Assembly (NCBI GenBank): GCA_004144935.1
Contig: SDZP01000016.1
Coordinates: forward strand, 1-20,421
Length of the DNA: 20,421 nucleotides
Reading direction: 5' to 3'
DNA from: Caulobacteraceae bacterium
GTDB lineage: Bacteria; Pseudomonadota; Alphaproteobacteria; Caulobacterales; Caulobacteraceae
Shown here piece after piece: positions 6,531 to 13,184 of this stretch. Numbering within the stretch: position 1 is the stretch's first letter; the number at the start of each line of letters is the position of its first letter. The position numbers and the translations under genes were made by a program. Below the pieces are notes generated by a model. The model had not been told where the DNA came from. It did not search any database and saw only the letters and a program-made list of their open reading frames with translations.

Positions 6531-6628
6531 GGTCTAATCTCCCCGGCGGGTGGTCGGACCATTCCGGGGCCCCCGTCGTTGCAGGGGTTATGACAGGGCG
6601 CCCTTGAGCCCAACCTGAACGGCCATGG

Positions 6629-7246
6629 TCATCTCCCGTTCATCTCCGCCGAACGGCGGAACACCAGGCTGAGGTTGTTGGCCGGCATGGCGACGCGGGC
6701 ATGCAGGGCCAGGCCATGGCGGCCGGCCAGGGCCTCGACGTCCTCGCGCCGGCGGATGCCCCAGGCCGGGTTGCGGCGTTTCAGGCTGGCGTCGAAGGCG
6801 ACGTTGGACGGTGCGGTCTCGACCTCGTCCTCCAGGTAGGGGCCGTAGGTGACCAGCACGCCTGCGGGCGGAAGCAGACGCCCGGCCCCGGCGAACAGTC
6901 CCTCCGTCGCCGCCCAGGGCGAGATGTGGATCATGTTTATGCAGACGATGGCGTCGGCGGACCGCACCGGCCAGCTGTCGGGCCGGCTGGCGTCCAGTTC
7001 GAGCGGGGCAAGCAGATTGGGCGCCCCCTCCTGCTCGCGCCAGGCGGCGATGCTGGCCAGCGCCTGGGGATCCGGATCGGTCGGCTGCCAGGTCAGGCCG
7101 GGCAGGTTGCCGGCCATGTGCAGGGCATGCTCGCCGGCCCCGGCGGCGATCTCGAGCACAAGGCCGCGGGCGGGAAGATGCTCGCGGAGAACCTCGAGGA
7201 TCAGGGCTTTGTTGCGGGCGGTAGCCGGAGAGGAGAGGGCGGTCAT
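6629..7246 (-). CDS. DUF938 protein, SAM-dependent methyltransferase-like
   Basis: A 205-residue cytoplasmic protein of the DUF938 family, with a class I methyltransferase fold. Family blocks are complete: SPATARNKALILEVLREHLP at the N-terminus, the SAM-binding loop VLEIAAGAGEHALHMA (motif I, about residues 30-45), LTWQPTDPDP (51-60, acidic end of strand 2), DAIVCINMIHISPW (around 98-111), GAGRLLPPAGVLVTYGPY, and MPANNLSLVFRRS near the end. No substrate is established for the family. AAGG lies 7 bases before the ATG, and GCTAAGGT just upstream resembles a -10 close enough for a very short leader. It is divergent from the ABC transporter operon (114 bp between starts). Confidence 0.9.
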   Translation of the reverse strand: MTALSSPATARNKALILEVLREHLPARGLVLEIAAGAGEHALHMAGNLPGLTWQPTDPDPQALASIAAWREQEGAPNLLAPLELDASRPDSWPVRSADAIVCINMIHISPWAATEGLFAGAGRLLPPAGVLVTYGPYLEDEVETAPSNVAFDASLKRRNPAWGIRRREDVEALAGRHGLALHARVAMPANNLSLVFRRSAEMNGR

Positions 7247-7343
7247 GGCGCGACCTTAGCGAGGTTCGCGGGCCTTCGCGCTCCCCCTTTGCCGGGCGCG
7301 ATCAGGCCCGCCGCGCCATCGCCCCTATGCAAAGCCGCCGCCC

Positions 7344-7351
7344 GCTATACC
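7344..7351 (+). promoter_or_regulatory. Possible -10 element of the osmolyte transporter operon
   Basis: GCTATACC fits the Caulobacter -10 consensus GCTANAWC at seven of eight positions. It would start transcription almost at the ATG (7361), giving a leaderless or nearly leaderless mRNA. No good -35 is present at 10-14 bp, so this is tentative. Confidence 0.3.
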
Positions 7352-7360
7352 TTGCCGCCC

Positions 7361-8134
7361 ATGGCCGCCCCGCTCATCCAGTTCAACGCCGTCTCCAGAC
7401 TCTACGCCGGCCAGACCGCCGTCGACGCCGTCAGTCTCGACATTCCGGCCGGCCAGTTCGTCGCCGTGGTCGGCGCCTCCGGGTCCGGCAAGACCACCCT
7501 CACCAAGATGGTCAGTCGGCTGGTCGAGCTCTCGTCCGGCCAGGTGCTCGTCGAGGGCGCCGATGTCGCGGGCATCGACCCCGTGCAGCTGCGCCGCCGC
7601 ATCGGCTACGTCTTCCAGGGCGTCGGCCTGTTTCCGCACCTGACCGTGGGCGAGAACATCGCCATCACCCCGCGCCTGCTCAGCCAGGCTGACGGCGAGA
7701 TCGCCGCCCGGGTCACCGAACTGCTGGACCTCGTGGGCCTGCCGCAAACCTATGCCACCCGCCTGCCCGACCAGCTCTCCGGCGGCGAGCGCCAGCGGGT
7801 CGGGGTCGCCCGCGCCCTGGCCGCCAAGCCGAAGATCCTGCTGATGGATGAGCCGTTCGGAGCCCTCGATCCGATCACGCGCGAGGCCCTCGGCCGGGCG
7901 ACCCGGGACCTGCACGACAAGCTGCATCTCACCACCCTGATGGTCACCCACGACGTGCAGGAGGCCCTGCTGCTGGCCGATCGCATCCTGGTCATGGCCG
8001 GCGGCCGGCTGCTAGCCGACGCCAGCCCTCGCGAGCTCCTCAAGGGCCATGGCGACCCCGCCGTCGCCGCCCTGATCGACACCCCCGCCCGCCAGGCCCG
8101 CGCCCTCTCGGCCCTGATGGGAGCCGGCGCATGA
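7361..8134 (+). CDS. Glycine betaine/choline-type ABC transporter ATPase (OpuCA-like)
   Basis: A 257-residue ATP-binding subunit for an osmolyte importer, attached to the inner face of the membrane. Complete motifs: Walker A GASGSGKT (residues 38-45), Q-loop YVFQ (83-86), signature LSGGERQRVGVARAL (139-153), Walker B ILLMDEP (159-165), D-loop ALD, and the switch His197 in VTHD. The LFPHLTVGENI and LLDLVGLP blocks are typical of the OpuA/OpuB/OpuC class. It ends at residue 257 without the C-terminal CBS pair that senses ionic strength in some relatives. Its stop overlaps the start of the fused permease gene by ATGA, so the two are translationally coupled. ATG 7361 begins the family similarity; the long upstream open frame is antisense to the DUF938 gene. 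Confidence 0.93.
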   Translation: MAAPLIQFNAVSRLYAGQTAVDAVSLDIPAGQFVAVVGASGSGKTTLTKMVSRLVELSSGQVLVEGADVAGIDPVQLRRRIGYVFQGVGLFPHLTVGENIAITPRLLSQADGEIAARVTELLDLVGLPQTYATRLPDQLSGGERQRVGVARALAAKPKILLMDEPFGALDPITREALGRATRDLHDKLHLTTLMVTHDVQEALLLADRILVMAGGRLLADASPRELLKGHGDPAVAALIDTPARQARALSALMGAGA

Positions 8135-9684
8135 GCGAGCAGGTCGACGCCGCCTGGGCCCTGCTGCCCGACTACCTGTCGCAACATGTGCTGCTCAGCG
8201 CCGCCGCCCTGGGCCTGGGCCTGGTGATCAGCCTGCCGCTGGCCGTGGTGGCGGCCCGCAGTCCGCTGGTCCGCTGGCCGGCGGTGACGTTCGCGGGCCT
8301 GATCCAGACCATTCCGGGGCTGGCCCTGCTGGCCCTCTTCTATCCGCTGCTTCTGGCCCTGTCGGGCTTCACCGAGAGCGCCCTCGGCTTCCGCCTGCAG
8401 GCCCTGGGCTTCCTCCCCGCCCTGCTGGCCCTGACCCTCTATTCCATGCTGCCCATCCTGCGGAACGCCGTCGCCGGCCTGACCGGGGTGGACCCCGCCG
8501 TGCGCGAGGCCGCCGACGGGGTCGGCATGACGCGGTCGCAGAAGCTGTTCCGCGTCGAGGTCCCGCTGGCCGCGCCGGTGATCATGGCCGGGGTGCGCAC
8601 CGCCGCCGTCTGGACGATCGGGGCCGCCACCCTCTCGACTCCGGTCGGCCAGACCAGCCTCGGCAACTACATCTTCTCGGGCCTGCAGACGGAAAACTGG
8701 GTCTTCGTGCTGTTCGGCTGCGCCGCCTCGGCCGGGCTGGCCTTGATCGTCGACGGCCTGCTGGGCCTGGTCGAGCGCGGCGTGGGTCAGCGCAAGGCCT
8801 TGCCGGTCATCGCCGGCGCCGCGTTGCTGCTGGCTGGCGTGGCCGCCGCCGCGGCCCCCGGCCTGCTGCACGTCAACAGGCCGGCCTATGTCGTCGGGGC
8901 CAAGAACTTCTCCGAGCAGTACATTCTGGCTGACCTGATCGGGTCCCGGCTGACCGCCGCCGGGGCCCAGGTCGCCCGCCGCGACGGCCTCGGCTCCGCC
9001 GTCGCCTTCCGGGCGCTCGAGGCCGGCGAGCTCGACGTCTATGTCGACTACAGCGGCACCCTGTGGACCAACGTCATGGGCCGCAAGGACACCCCGCCGC
9101 GCGACCAGCTGATGGCCGAGCTGACCGCCTGGATGGCGAAGGAAAAGCAGGTCACCGTGCTGGGCTCCCTGGGCTTCGAGAACGCCTACGCCCTGGCCAT
9201 GGACCGCAAGCTGGCCGGGTCGCGCGGCATCGTCACGATCGCCGACCTCACCGCCCAGGCCCCGTCCCTGACCCTGGGCGGCGACCTGGAGTTCCTGTCA
9301 CGCCCCGAATGGGCGGCGATCGAGAAGGCGTACGGCCTGAACTTCGGCAAGGAGAAGTCCTTCAACCCCACCTTCATGTACCGGGCCCTGGCCAGCGGCG
9401 ACGCCGACGTCATCTCCGCCTTCAGCAGCGACGGGCGGATCGCGGCGCAGGAACTGGTGGTGCTCAGCGATCCGAAGGGGGCGGCGCCGTCCTACGACGC
9501 CGTGGTGCTGATCTCGCCTAAGCGGGCCGGGGATCGACGGCTGATCGAGGCCCTGCGGCCGATGATCGGCGCCATCTCCGTCGAGGCCATGCGCAAGGCC
9601 AACTACGCGGTCGACCGCGACACGGCCAAACAGTCGCCGGCCCAGGCGGCGGCCGACTTGGCGAAGGCGACGAAGCTGGATTGA
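8131..9684 (+). CDS. Osmolyte ABC transporter permease fused to substrate-binding domain
   Basis: A 517-residue fusion. Residues about 1-215 form a BPD-type permease with several membrane helices, VTFAGLIQTIPGLALLALF (52-70) and the ATPase-contacting EAA loop EAADGVGMTRSQKLFRVEVP (126-145). Residues about 223-245 form a further membrane segment. Residues 251-517 form an OpuAC-type binding domain facing the periplasm: VVGAKNFSEQYILADLIG, ELDVYVDYSGTLWTNVMG, LGSLGFENAYALAMD, FMYRALASGDADVISAFSSDG. This matches the OpuBC/OpuCC quaternary-amine binding family (glycine betaine, choline, carnitine); the ligand is inferred. The fusion tethers the receptor to the permease, replacing a free binding protein. 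It starts in an ATGA overlap with the ATPase gene, so these two genes encode a complete importer. Confidence 0.92.
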   Translation: MSEQVDAAWALLPDYLSQHVLLSAAALGLGLVISLPLAVVAARSPLVRWPAVTFAGLIQTIPGLALLALFYPLLLALSGFTESALGFRLQALGFLPALLALTLYSMLPILRNAVAGLTGVDPAVREAADGVGMTRSQKLFRVEVPLAAPVIMAGVRTAAVWTIGAATLSTPVGQTSLGNYIFSGLQTENWVFVLFGCAASAGLALIVDGLLGLVERGVGQRKALPVIAGAALLLAGVAAAAAPGLLHVNRPAYVVGAKNFSEQYILADLIGSRLTAAGAQVARRDGLGSAVAFRALEAGELDVYVDYSGTLWTNVMGRKDTPPRDQLMAELTAWMAKEKQVTVLGSLGFENAYALAMDRKLAGSRGIVTIADLTAQAPSLTLGGDLEFLSRPEWAAIEKAYGLNFGKEKSFNPTFMYRALASGDADVISAFSSDGRIAAQELVVLSDPKGAAPSYDAVVLISPKRAGDRRLIEALRPMIGAISVEAMRKANYAVDRDTAKQSPAQAAADLAKATKLD

Positions 9685-9685
9685 T

Positions 9686-9737
9686 CCTTCTCCCGCCTGT
9701 CAGGAGAAGGTGGCAGCCGAAGGCTGACGGATGAAGG
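9686..9737 (+). repeat. Interspersed palindromic repeat, copy 1
   Basis: Begins 2 bp after the permease stop. CCTTCTCC..GGAGAAGG stem (9686-9710), then GTGGC, a small AGCC-GAA-GGCT hairpin, then GACGGATGAAGG. The first 29 bases match copy 2 (9802-9850, opposite strand) with three differences. GGAGAAGGTGGC..GGATGA elements are, from general knowledge, common intergenic repeats in Caulobacter-type genomes. Confidence 0.65.
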
Positions 9738-9770
9738 CGGCGCCGGCCCCCGACGGCTGGCTCAACAACG

Positions 9771-9803
9771 AAAAGGGCAGCCCCGCCAAAGCGGGTGCTG
9801 CCC
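9771..9803 (-). terminator. Intrinsic terminator of typA
   Basis: Read on the minus strand: GGGCAGC, a one-base bulge, CCCGC, loop TTTG, GCGGG, GCTGCCC (9803-9775), then TTTT (9774-9771). The 12-bp stem and U-tail sit about 60 bp after the typA stop, the right place and direction to end that mRNA. Confidence 0.85.
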
Positions 9804-9850
9804 TCGTCCGACCCCTACGGGGCCATCTTCTCCCGACAGGCGGGAAAAGG
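9802..9850 (-). repeat. Interspersed palindromic repeat, copy 2 (inverted)
   Basis: Minus-strand copy of the repeat at 9686-9737. It starts CCTTTTCCCGCCTGTC, then GGGAGAAGATGGC, a CCCC-GTA-GGGG hairpin and TCGGACGAGG. It begins 13 bp past the typA stop. Its last two bases overlap the foot of the terminator stem. Confidence 0.65.
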
Positions 9851-9863
9851 AACCCCGCCGCTG

Positions 9864-11696
9864 CTACTCGTCCTTGACGCGGCGCTTGCGGAAGCTGGGG
9901 TTCAGCACCTTCTTGCGCAGGCGGATGTTCTTCGGCGTCACCTCGACCAGCTCGTCTTCCTCGATGTAGGCGATGGCCTGCTCGAGGGTCATGCGGCGCG
10001 GCGGCGTCAGGCGGATCGACTCGTCCTTGCCGCTGGCCCGGACGTTGGTCAGCTGCTTGGCCTTCATCGGGTTGACGTCCAGGTCGTCCATCCGCGCGTT
10101 CTCGCCGATGATCATGCCCTGGTAGGTCTTCTCGTTGCCGCCGACGAACATGAAGCCCCGGTCTTCCAGGTTCCAGAGGGCGTAGGCCTGGGTCTCGCCG
10201 TCGGAGTTGGAGATCAGCACGCCCTTGCGGCCGCCTTCGATGGCGCCCTTGTAGCTTTCGTAGTGGCTGAACACGCGGTTCAGCACGCCGGTGCCGCGGG
10301 TGTCGGTCAGGAACTCGCCCTGGTAGCCGATCAGCGAGCGCGACGGGCTCTTCAGCGTCAGGCGGGTCTTGCCGGCGCCCGACGGGCCCATGTCCTTCAG
10401 CTCGGCTTTGCGGGCCGACAGCTTCTCGATGACGATGCCGCTGAACTCGTCGTCGACGTCGATCATGACGTCCTCGACCGGCTCCAGCCGCTCACCGGTT
10501 TCCTCGTCGGTCTGGAAGACCACGCGCGGACGGCTGATCGACAGTTCGAAGCCTTCGCGGCGCATGCTCTCGATCAGCACGCCCAGCTGCAGTTCGCCGC
10601 GACCGGCGACCTCGAAGGCGTCCTTCTCGGAGGTTTCGGTGACGCGAATGGCGACGTTCTGCTCCAGCTCCTTCATCAGGCGGTCGCGGATGACCCGGCT
10701 TTGCACCTTGTCGCCTTCGCGGCCGGCCAGCGGGCTGTCGTTGACCGAGACGGTCATGGAGATGGTCGGCGGATCGATCGGCTGGGCGGGCAGCGCCTCG
10801 GTCACCTCGAGGGCGCAGAGGGTGTCGGCCACGGTGGCCTTGGAAAGGCCGGCGATGGCGACGATGTCGCCGGCTTCGGCGTCGTCGACCGGCTGGCGCT
10901 TCAGGCCGCGGAAGGCCAGCACCTTGGTGATGCGGCCGCGCTCGATTTCCTTGCCGTCGCGCGACAGGGCGTGGATGGCCATGCCGGGAACGGCCTTGCC
11001 GCTCTCGATGCGGCCGGTCAGCAGGCGTCCCAAGAAGGGGTCGCTTTCGATCAGCACCGACAGGATCTGGAAGGGCTCGTCCTTGCGGGTGATGGCCTTG
11101 GGTTCGGGCACATGCTTGACGATCAGGTCGAACAGCGGGCCCAGGTTGTCGTTGGGCTGGTTCAGATCCATCGTCGCCCAGCCGTTCTTGCCGGACGCAT
11201 AGATGTGCGGGAAGTCGAGTTGCTCGTCGGTGGCGCCGATGGCGGCGAACAGGTCGAAGGCGTCGTTGAGCACGCGGTCCGGGTCGGCATGCGGCCGGTC
11301 GACCTTGTTGAGGCAGAGGATCGGGCGCAGGCCCATCTTCAGGGCCTTGCCGAGCACGAACTTGGTCTGGGGCATGACGCCCTCTTCGGCGTCGACCAGC
11401 AGGACGCAGCCGTCCACCATGCCGAGGATACGCTCCACCTCGCCGCCGAAGTCGGCGTGGCCGGGGGTGTCGATGATGTTGATGCGGGTGTCGCCCGCTT
11501 CACCGTGCCAGAGCACGCTGGTGCACTTGGCCAGGATGGTGATCCCGCGCTCGCGCTCCTGGTCATTGGAGTCCATGGCGCGCTCGGTCTGCGCCTCGTT
11601 GGCTCGGAAAACGCCGGACTGCGCAAGCAGCTGATCGACAAGAGTCGTCTTGCCATGGTCGACGTGGGCGATGATGGCGATGTTTCGCAGGGACAT
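9864..11696 (-). CDS. typA: Ribosome-associated GTPase TypA/BipA
   Basis: A 610-residue translational GTPase related to EF-G, acting on ribosomes in the cytoplasm and linked to 50S assembly, cold and stress growth. Domain order is normal: G domain with G1 AHVDHGKTTL (residues 9-18), the RERGITI switch, G3 DTPGHADF and G4 NKVD; then domain II (FLGRLLTGRIESGKAVPGM); domain III (GRGELQLGVLIESMRREGFE); domain V; and the TypA-specific C-terminal domain (GVLISNSDGETQAYALWNLEDRGFMFVGG, LTNVRASGKDESIRLTPPRRMTLEQAIAYIEEDELVEVTPKNIRLRKK). Length is standard. I start at ATG 11696 (MSLRNIAIIAHVDHGK), the conserved family start; the open frame extends 24 codons farther without support. No clear Shine-Dalgarno site is seen. 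It ends at the terminator at 9771-9803. Confidence 0.97.
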   Translation of the reverse strand: MSLRNIAIIAHVDHGKTTLVDQLLAQSGVFRANEAQTERAMDSNDQERERGITILAKCTSVLWHGEAGDTRINIIDTPGHADFGGEVERILGMVDGCVLLVDAEEGVMPQTKFVLGKALKMGLRPILCLNKVDRPHADPDRVLNDAFDLFAAIGATDEQLDFPHIYASGKNGWATMDLNQPNDNLGPLFDLIVKHVPEPKAITRKDEPFQILSVLIESDPFLGRLLTGRIESGKAVPGMAIHALSRDGKEIERGRITKVLAFRGLKRQPVDDAEAGDIVAIAGLSKATVADTLCALEVTEALPAQPIDPPTISMTVSVNDSPLAGREGDKVQSRVIRDRLMKELEQNVAIRVTETSEKDAFEVAGRGELQLGVLIESMRREGFELSISRPRVVFQTDEETGERLEPVEDVMIDVDDEFSGIVIEKLSARKAELKDMGPSGAGKTRLTLKSPSRSLIGYQGEFLTDTRGTGVLNRVFSHYESYKGAIEGGRKGVLISNSDGETQAYALWNLEDRGFMFVGGNEKTYQGMIIGENARMDDLDVNPMKAKQLTNVRASGKDESIRLTPPRRMTLEQAIAYIEEDELVEVTPKNIRLRKKVLNPSFRKRRVKDE

Positions 11697-11758
11697 TCGG
11701 ACAGGCTTTATATGGGAGGCGCGGCGGGAAGGCCGTGAGGCGCGCGCTTTTACGCGAG

Positions 11759-11769
11759 TGCGGCGCACA
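11759..11769 (-). promoter_or_regulatory. TGC-N3-GCA dyad site A (upstream of typA)
   Basis: Minus-strand TGTGCGCCGCA, one of four identical 11-mers in 250 bp. It sits 63 bp before the typA start codon. It resembles PhaR/AniA-type operators (TGC-N3-GCA). Confidence 0.5.
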
Positions 11770-11885
11770 AAGCCACCCCGGCTGGGCGCAAGCCTGAATG
11801 AACCGCGTGTGCTCAGCCTGAGGCGGCTTCAAACGCTTGTATTTATTCACGGAATGGTGAAATGGCCCCTCGGTCGCCTGATTAT

Positions 11886-11896
11886 TGTGCGCCGCA
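11886..11896 (+). promoter_or_regulatory. TGC-N3-GCA dyad site B
   Basis: TGTGCGCCGCA within TTGTGCGCCGCAA on the plus strand, about 190 bp upstream of typA and about 130 bp upstream of the sRNA start. Same 11-mer as sites A, C and D. I see no clear promoter overlapping it. Confidence 0.5.
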
Positions 11897-11968
11897 ATAT
11901 GACGGTTTGGGCACGATCTGACCTTACGGAACGGGGGTTTTCTGGGAGGTCATGCAGAAAAACTTCGC

Positions 11969-11979
11969 TGCGGCGCACA
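11969..11979 (-). promoter_or_regulatory. TGC-N3-GCA dyad site C
   Basis: Minus-strand TGTGCGCCGCA. Its centre is 30 bp (about three helical turns) upstream of site D, so proteins on both sites would lie on the same face of the DNA, just upstream of the sRNA -35. Confidence 0.55.
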
Positions 11980-11986
11980 TTTTGCC

Positions 11987-12015
11987 CTTGAGCTTTTGTG
12001 CGCCGCAACCTACTT
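11987..12015 (+). promoter_or_regulatory. sRNA promoter with embedded operator (site D)
   Basis: CTTGAG (11987-11992), a 17-bp spacer, and CTACTT (12010-12015) give a good alphaproteobacterial sigma-70 promoter (CTTGAC-N17-CTATAT type). The spacer contains TTGTGCGCCGCAA (11996-12008), the fourth copy of the dyad, so a bound repressor would block RNA polymerase. The start would be near 12018-12023. Confidence 0.65.
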
Positions 12016-12018
12016 TGA

Positions 12019-12107
12019 ACTCGTGAGGCGGCCTCGCCGCCTCTGCCCTTCCTGGGCGTTTCCTCCCTATAAACTGGCCGGGCCTTCAGGGTCCGGCCGT
12101 TTTTTTT
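12019..12107 (+). ncRNA. Small trans-acting RNA, MmgR/alpha-r8 family-like
   Basis: An unannotated plus-strand unit of about 85-90 bases between a promoter (11987-12015) and a strong terminator, with no plausible protein. Predicted folds: hairpin 1 GAGGCGG-CCTCG-CCGCCTC (12025-12043); a short stem GCCC-TTCCT-GGGC (12045-12057); a small GTTT/AAAC stem (12058-12074) showing CCTCCC in its loop; then the terminator. The stretch TTTCCTCCCT (12059-12068) is an anti-Shine-Dalgarno sequence and equals the invariant core I recall for the MmgR (alpha-r8) sRNAs. Sinorhizobium MmgR (about 77 nt, Hfq-bound) limits PHB accumulation and acts on phasin mRNAs. The promoter operator resembles PhaR/AniA sites, which fits that biology. 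The 5' end is uncertain by a few bases. Family assignment rests on the core, size, terminator and operator, not on an alignment. Confidence 0.7.
12076..12107 (+). terminator. Rho-independent terminator of the sRNA
   Basis: A nine-pair stem (12076-12084 with 12090-12098, one G-U pair), loop TTCAG, then G and eight Ts (12100-12107). No plus-strand protein gene precedes it, which is the main sign of an RNA gene here. The stem may also help end the minus-strand amidohydrolase transcript. Confidence 0.9.
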
Positions 12108-12124
12108 GGAGTCAGGCCGGCCCG

Positions 12125-13036
12125 CTAGCCGAAATCGCGCCAGCCTTGCGCCAGCGCCGCCGTCAGCCGCGCCACATCGTCCTTCAGCCGCTCAAGTCCC
12201 TCGGTGGGGGCCAGGGTCTTCTCGTCCAGGTACAGGGCCCGGTCGATCTCGATCTGCAGGGCGTGGATGCGCCGGGCCGGGCGGCCGTAGAATTCGGTGG
12301 TATAGCCGCCGGCATAGGGCGCGTTGCGGACCACCCGGTGGCCCATCGCCTCCAGTTCCTTCTCGACCAGCCGGGTCAGCCCCGGCGCGCAGGCAGCCCC
12401 GAAGCGGTCGCCCAGCACCATGTCGCAGCCCTTGCCGTGGCGCGGGGTCACCACCGTGCGGGCCGCCGCCGATGGCATCGAATGCCAGTCGATCAGGATG
12501 GCGAGCCCGTGCGCCGCGTGCGCCTCGTCGATCAGCCGGCTCAGCGCCTCGTGATAGGGGCGGTGGGCGGTCCGGATGCGGTCCTCGGCCTCGGCGAAGC
12601 GCAGCTTGCGGCCATAGATCTTCTGGCCCTCGCCGGCCAGCTTGGCGATCGCTCCCAGGCCCGCCGCCACCCTGGCGGTGCGGCCCTGCACATGCGGCGG
12701 CAGTTCGTCCTCGAACATCGCCGGGTCCAGTTCCCAGGGGTCGCGGTTGAGATCGATGTAGGCGCGGCCGTAGCCGGCGGTGATGATGCTGGCCCCCAGG
12801 GTGGGGGCCGCGGCGATCAGTTCGTCGACGAAGGCGTCTTCCGAGCGGCGCACCACGCTCTCGCCCACCGCCACCGCCGCCAGCATCTCGGGCGGATAGA
12901 TGCGGCCCGAGTGGGGAGAGGCGAAGATCAGCGGCGTCGCCGAGACGCCTGGCCCTGGCCTGACGAGCCGGAAGGCCGCCGATCCCGGGGCGGGAGGGGC
13001 CGGCGTCTGGGTCCGGTCCGGATCGGTCAGCGTCAT
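12125..13036 (-). CDS. N-formylglutamate amidohydrolase family protein
   Basis: A 303-residue cytoplasmic zinc hydrolase of the FGase family, which releases formate and glutamate from N-formylglutamate in histidine breakdown. Blocks in order: FASPHSGRIYPPEML (residues about 38-52), RSEDAFVDEL, YIDLNRDPWELDP (93-105), LIDWHSMPSAAA (around 186), LGDRFGAACAP, and NAPYAGGYTTEFYGRPARRIHALQIEIDRALYLDE. The conserved His, Asp and Glu residues expected to bind metal are present. No other hut gene is nearby, so histidine use is not proven and the natural substrate may differ. It is divergent from cpdR (148 bp); TTGACCC on its strand at 13071-13065 is a possible -35. It ends 17 bp after the sRNA terminator region. 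Confidence 0.92.
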   Translation of the reverse strand: MTLTDPDRTQTPAPPAPGSAAFRLVRPGPGVSATPLIFASPHSGRIYPPEMLAAVAVGESVVRRSEDAFVDELIAAAPTLGASIITAGYGRAYIDLNRDPWELDPAMFEDELPPHVQGRTARVAAGLGAIAKLAGEGQKIYGRKLRFAEAEDRIRTAHRPYHEALSRLIDEAHAAHGLAILIDWHSMPSAAARTVVTPRHGKGCDMVLGDRFGAACAPGLTRLVEKELEAMGHRVVRNAPYAGGYTTEFYGRPARRIHALQIEIDRALYLDEKTLAPTEGLERLKDDVARLTAALAQGWRDFG

Positions 13037-13064
13037 GGACGCAATTTCGTCCGCCCCCGGCGCC

Positions 13065-13112
13065 GGGTCAAAGGCTTTCGCCCGCCTTTGTCGATCTCGG
13101 GCTCGCTAGGTT
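13065..13112. promoter_or_regulatory. Divergent promoter region with dyad between amidohydrolase and cpdR
   Basis: On the plus strand TTGTCGA (13088-13094), N10, GCTAGGTT (13105-13112) fits the Caulobacter housekeeping promoter and would start cpdR near 13118. On the minus strand TTGACCC (13071-13065) is a good -35 for the amidohydrolase, though its -10 is poor. A perfect inverted repeat CAAAGGC-N8-GCCTTTG (13069-13090) touches both -35 elements. Confidence 0.5.
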
Positions 13113-13184
13113 CACCCGCCCTTTACGGGTTGGGCTTTAAGGTTAAGGAACCAAAGTTCTCTGCAAGGGTCTCAAGAAACCGCC

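Noticed and set aside
6701..7360. Upstream extension of the osmolyte ATPase frame
   Set aside because: It is antisense to the DUF938 gene; ATPase homology begins at ATG 7361.
9795..11738. 647-codon plus-strand open frame antisense to typA
   Set aside because: Low-complexity Val/Gly/Asp/His composition typical of GC-rich antisense; typA is unmistakable on the other strand.
11650..11991. 113-codon plus-strand open frame over the typA start and upstream region
   Set aside because: Basic, unstructured composition, overlap with typA and the operator sites, and no ribosome site.
11952..12026. Possible 24-codon peptide (MQKNFAAAHILPLSFC...) with GGGAGG upstream
   Set aside because: The ribosome site is only 2 bases from the ATG, the frame runs through the sRNA promoter and operators, and no conserved feature is visible.
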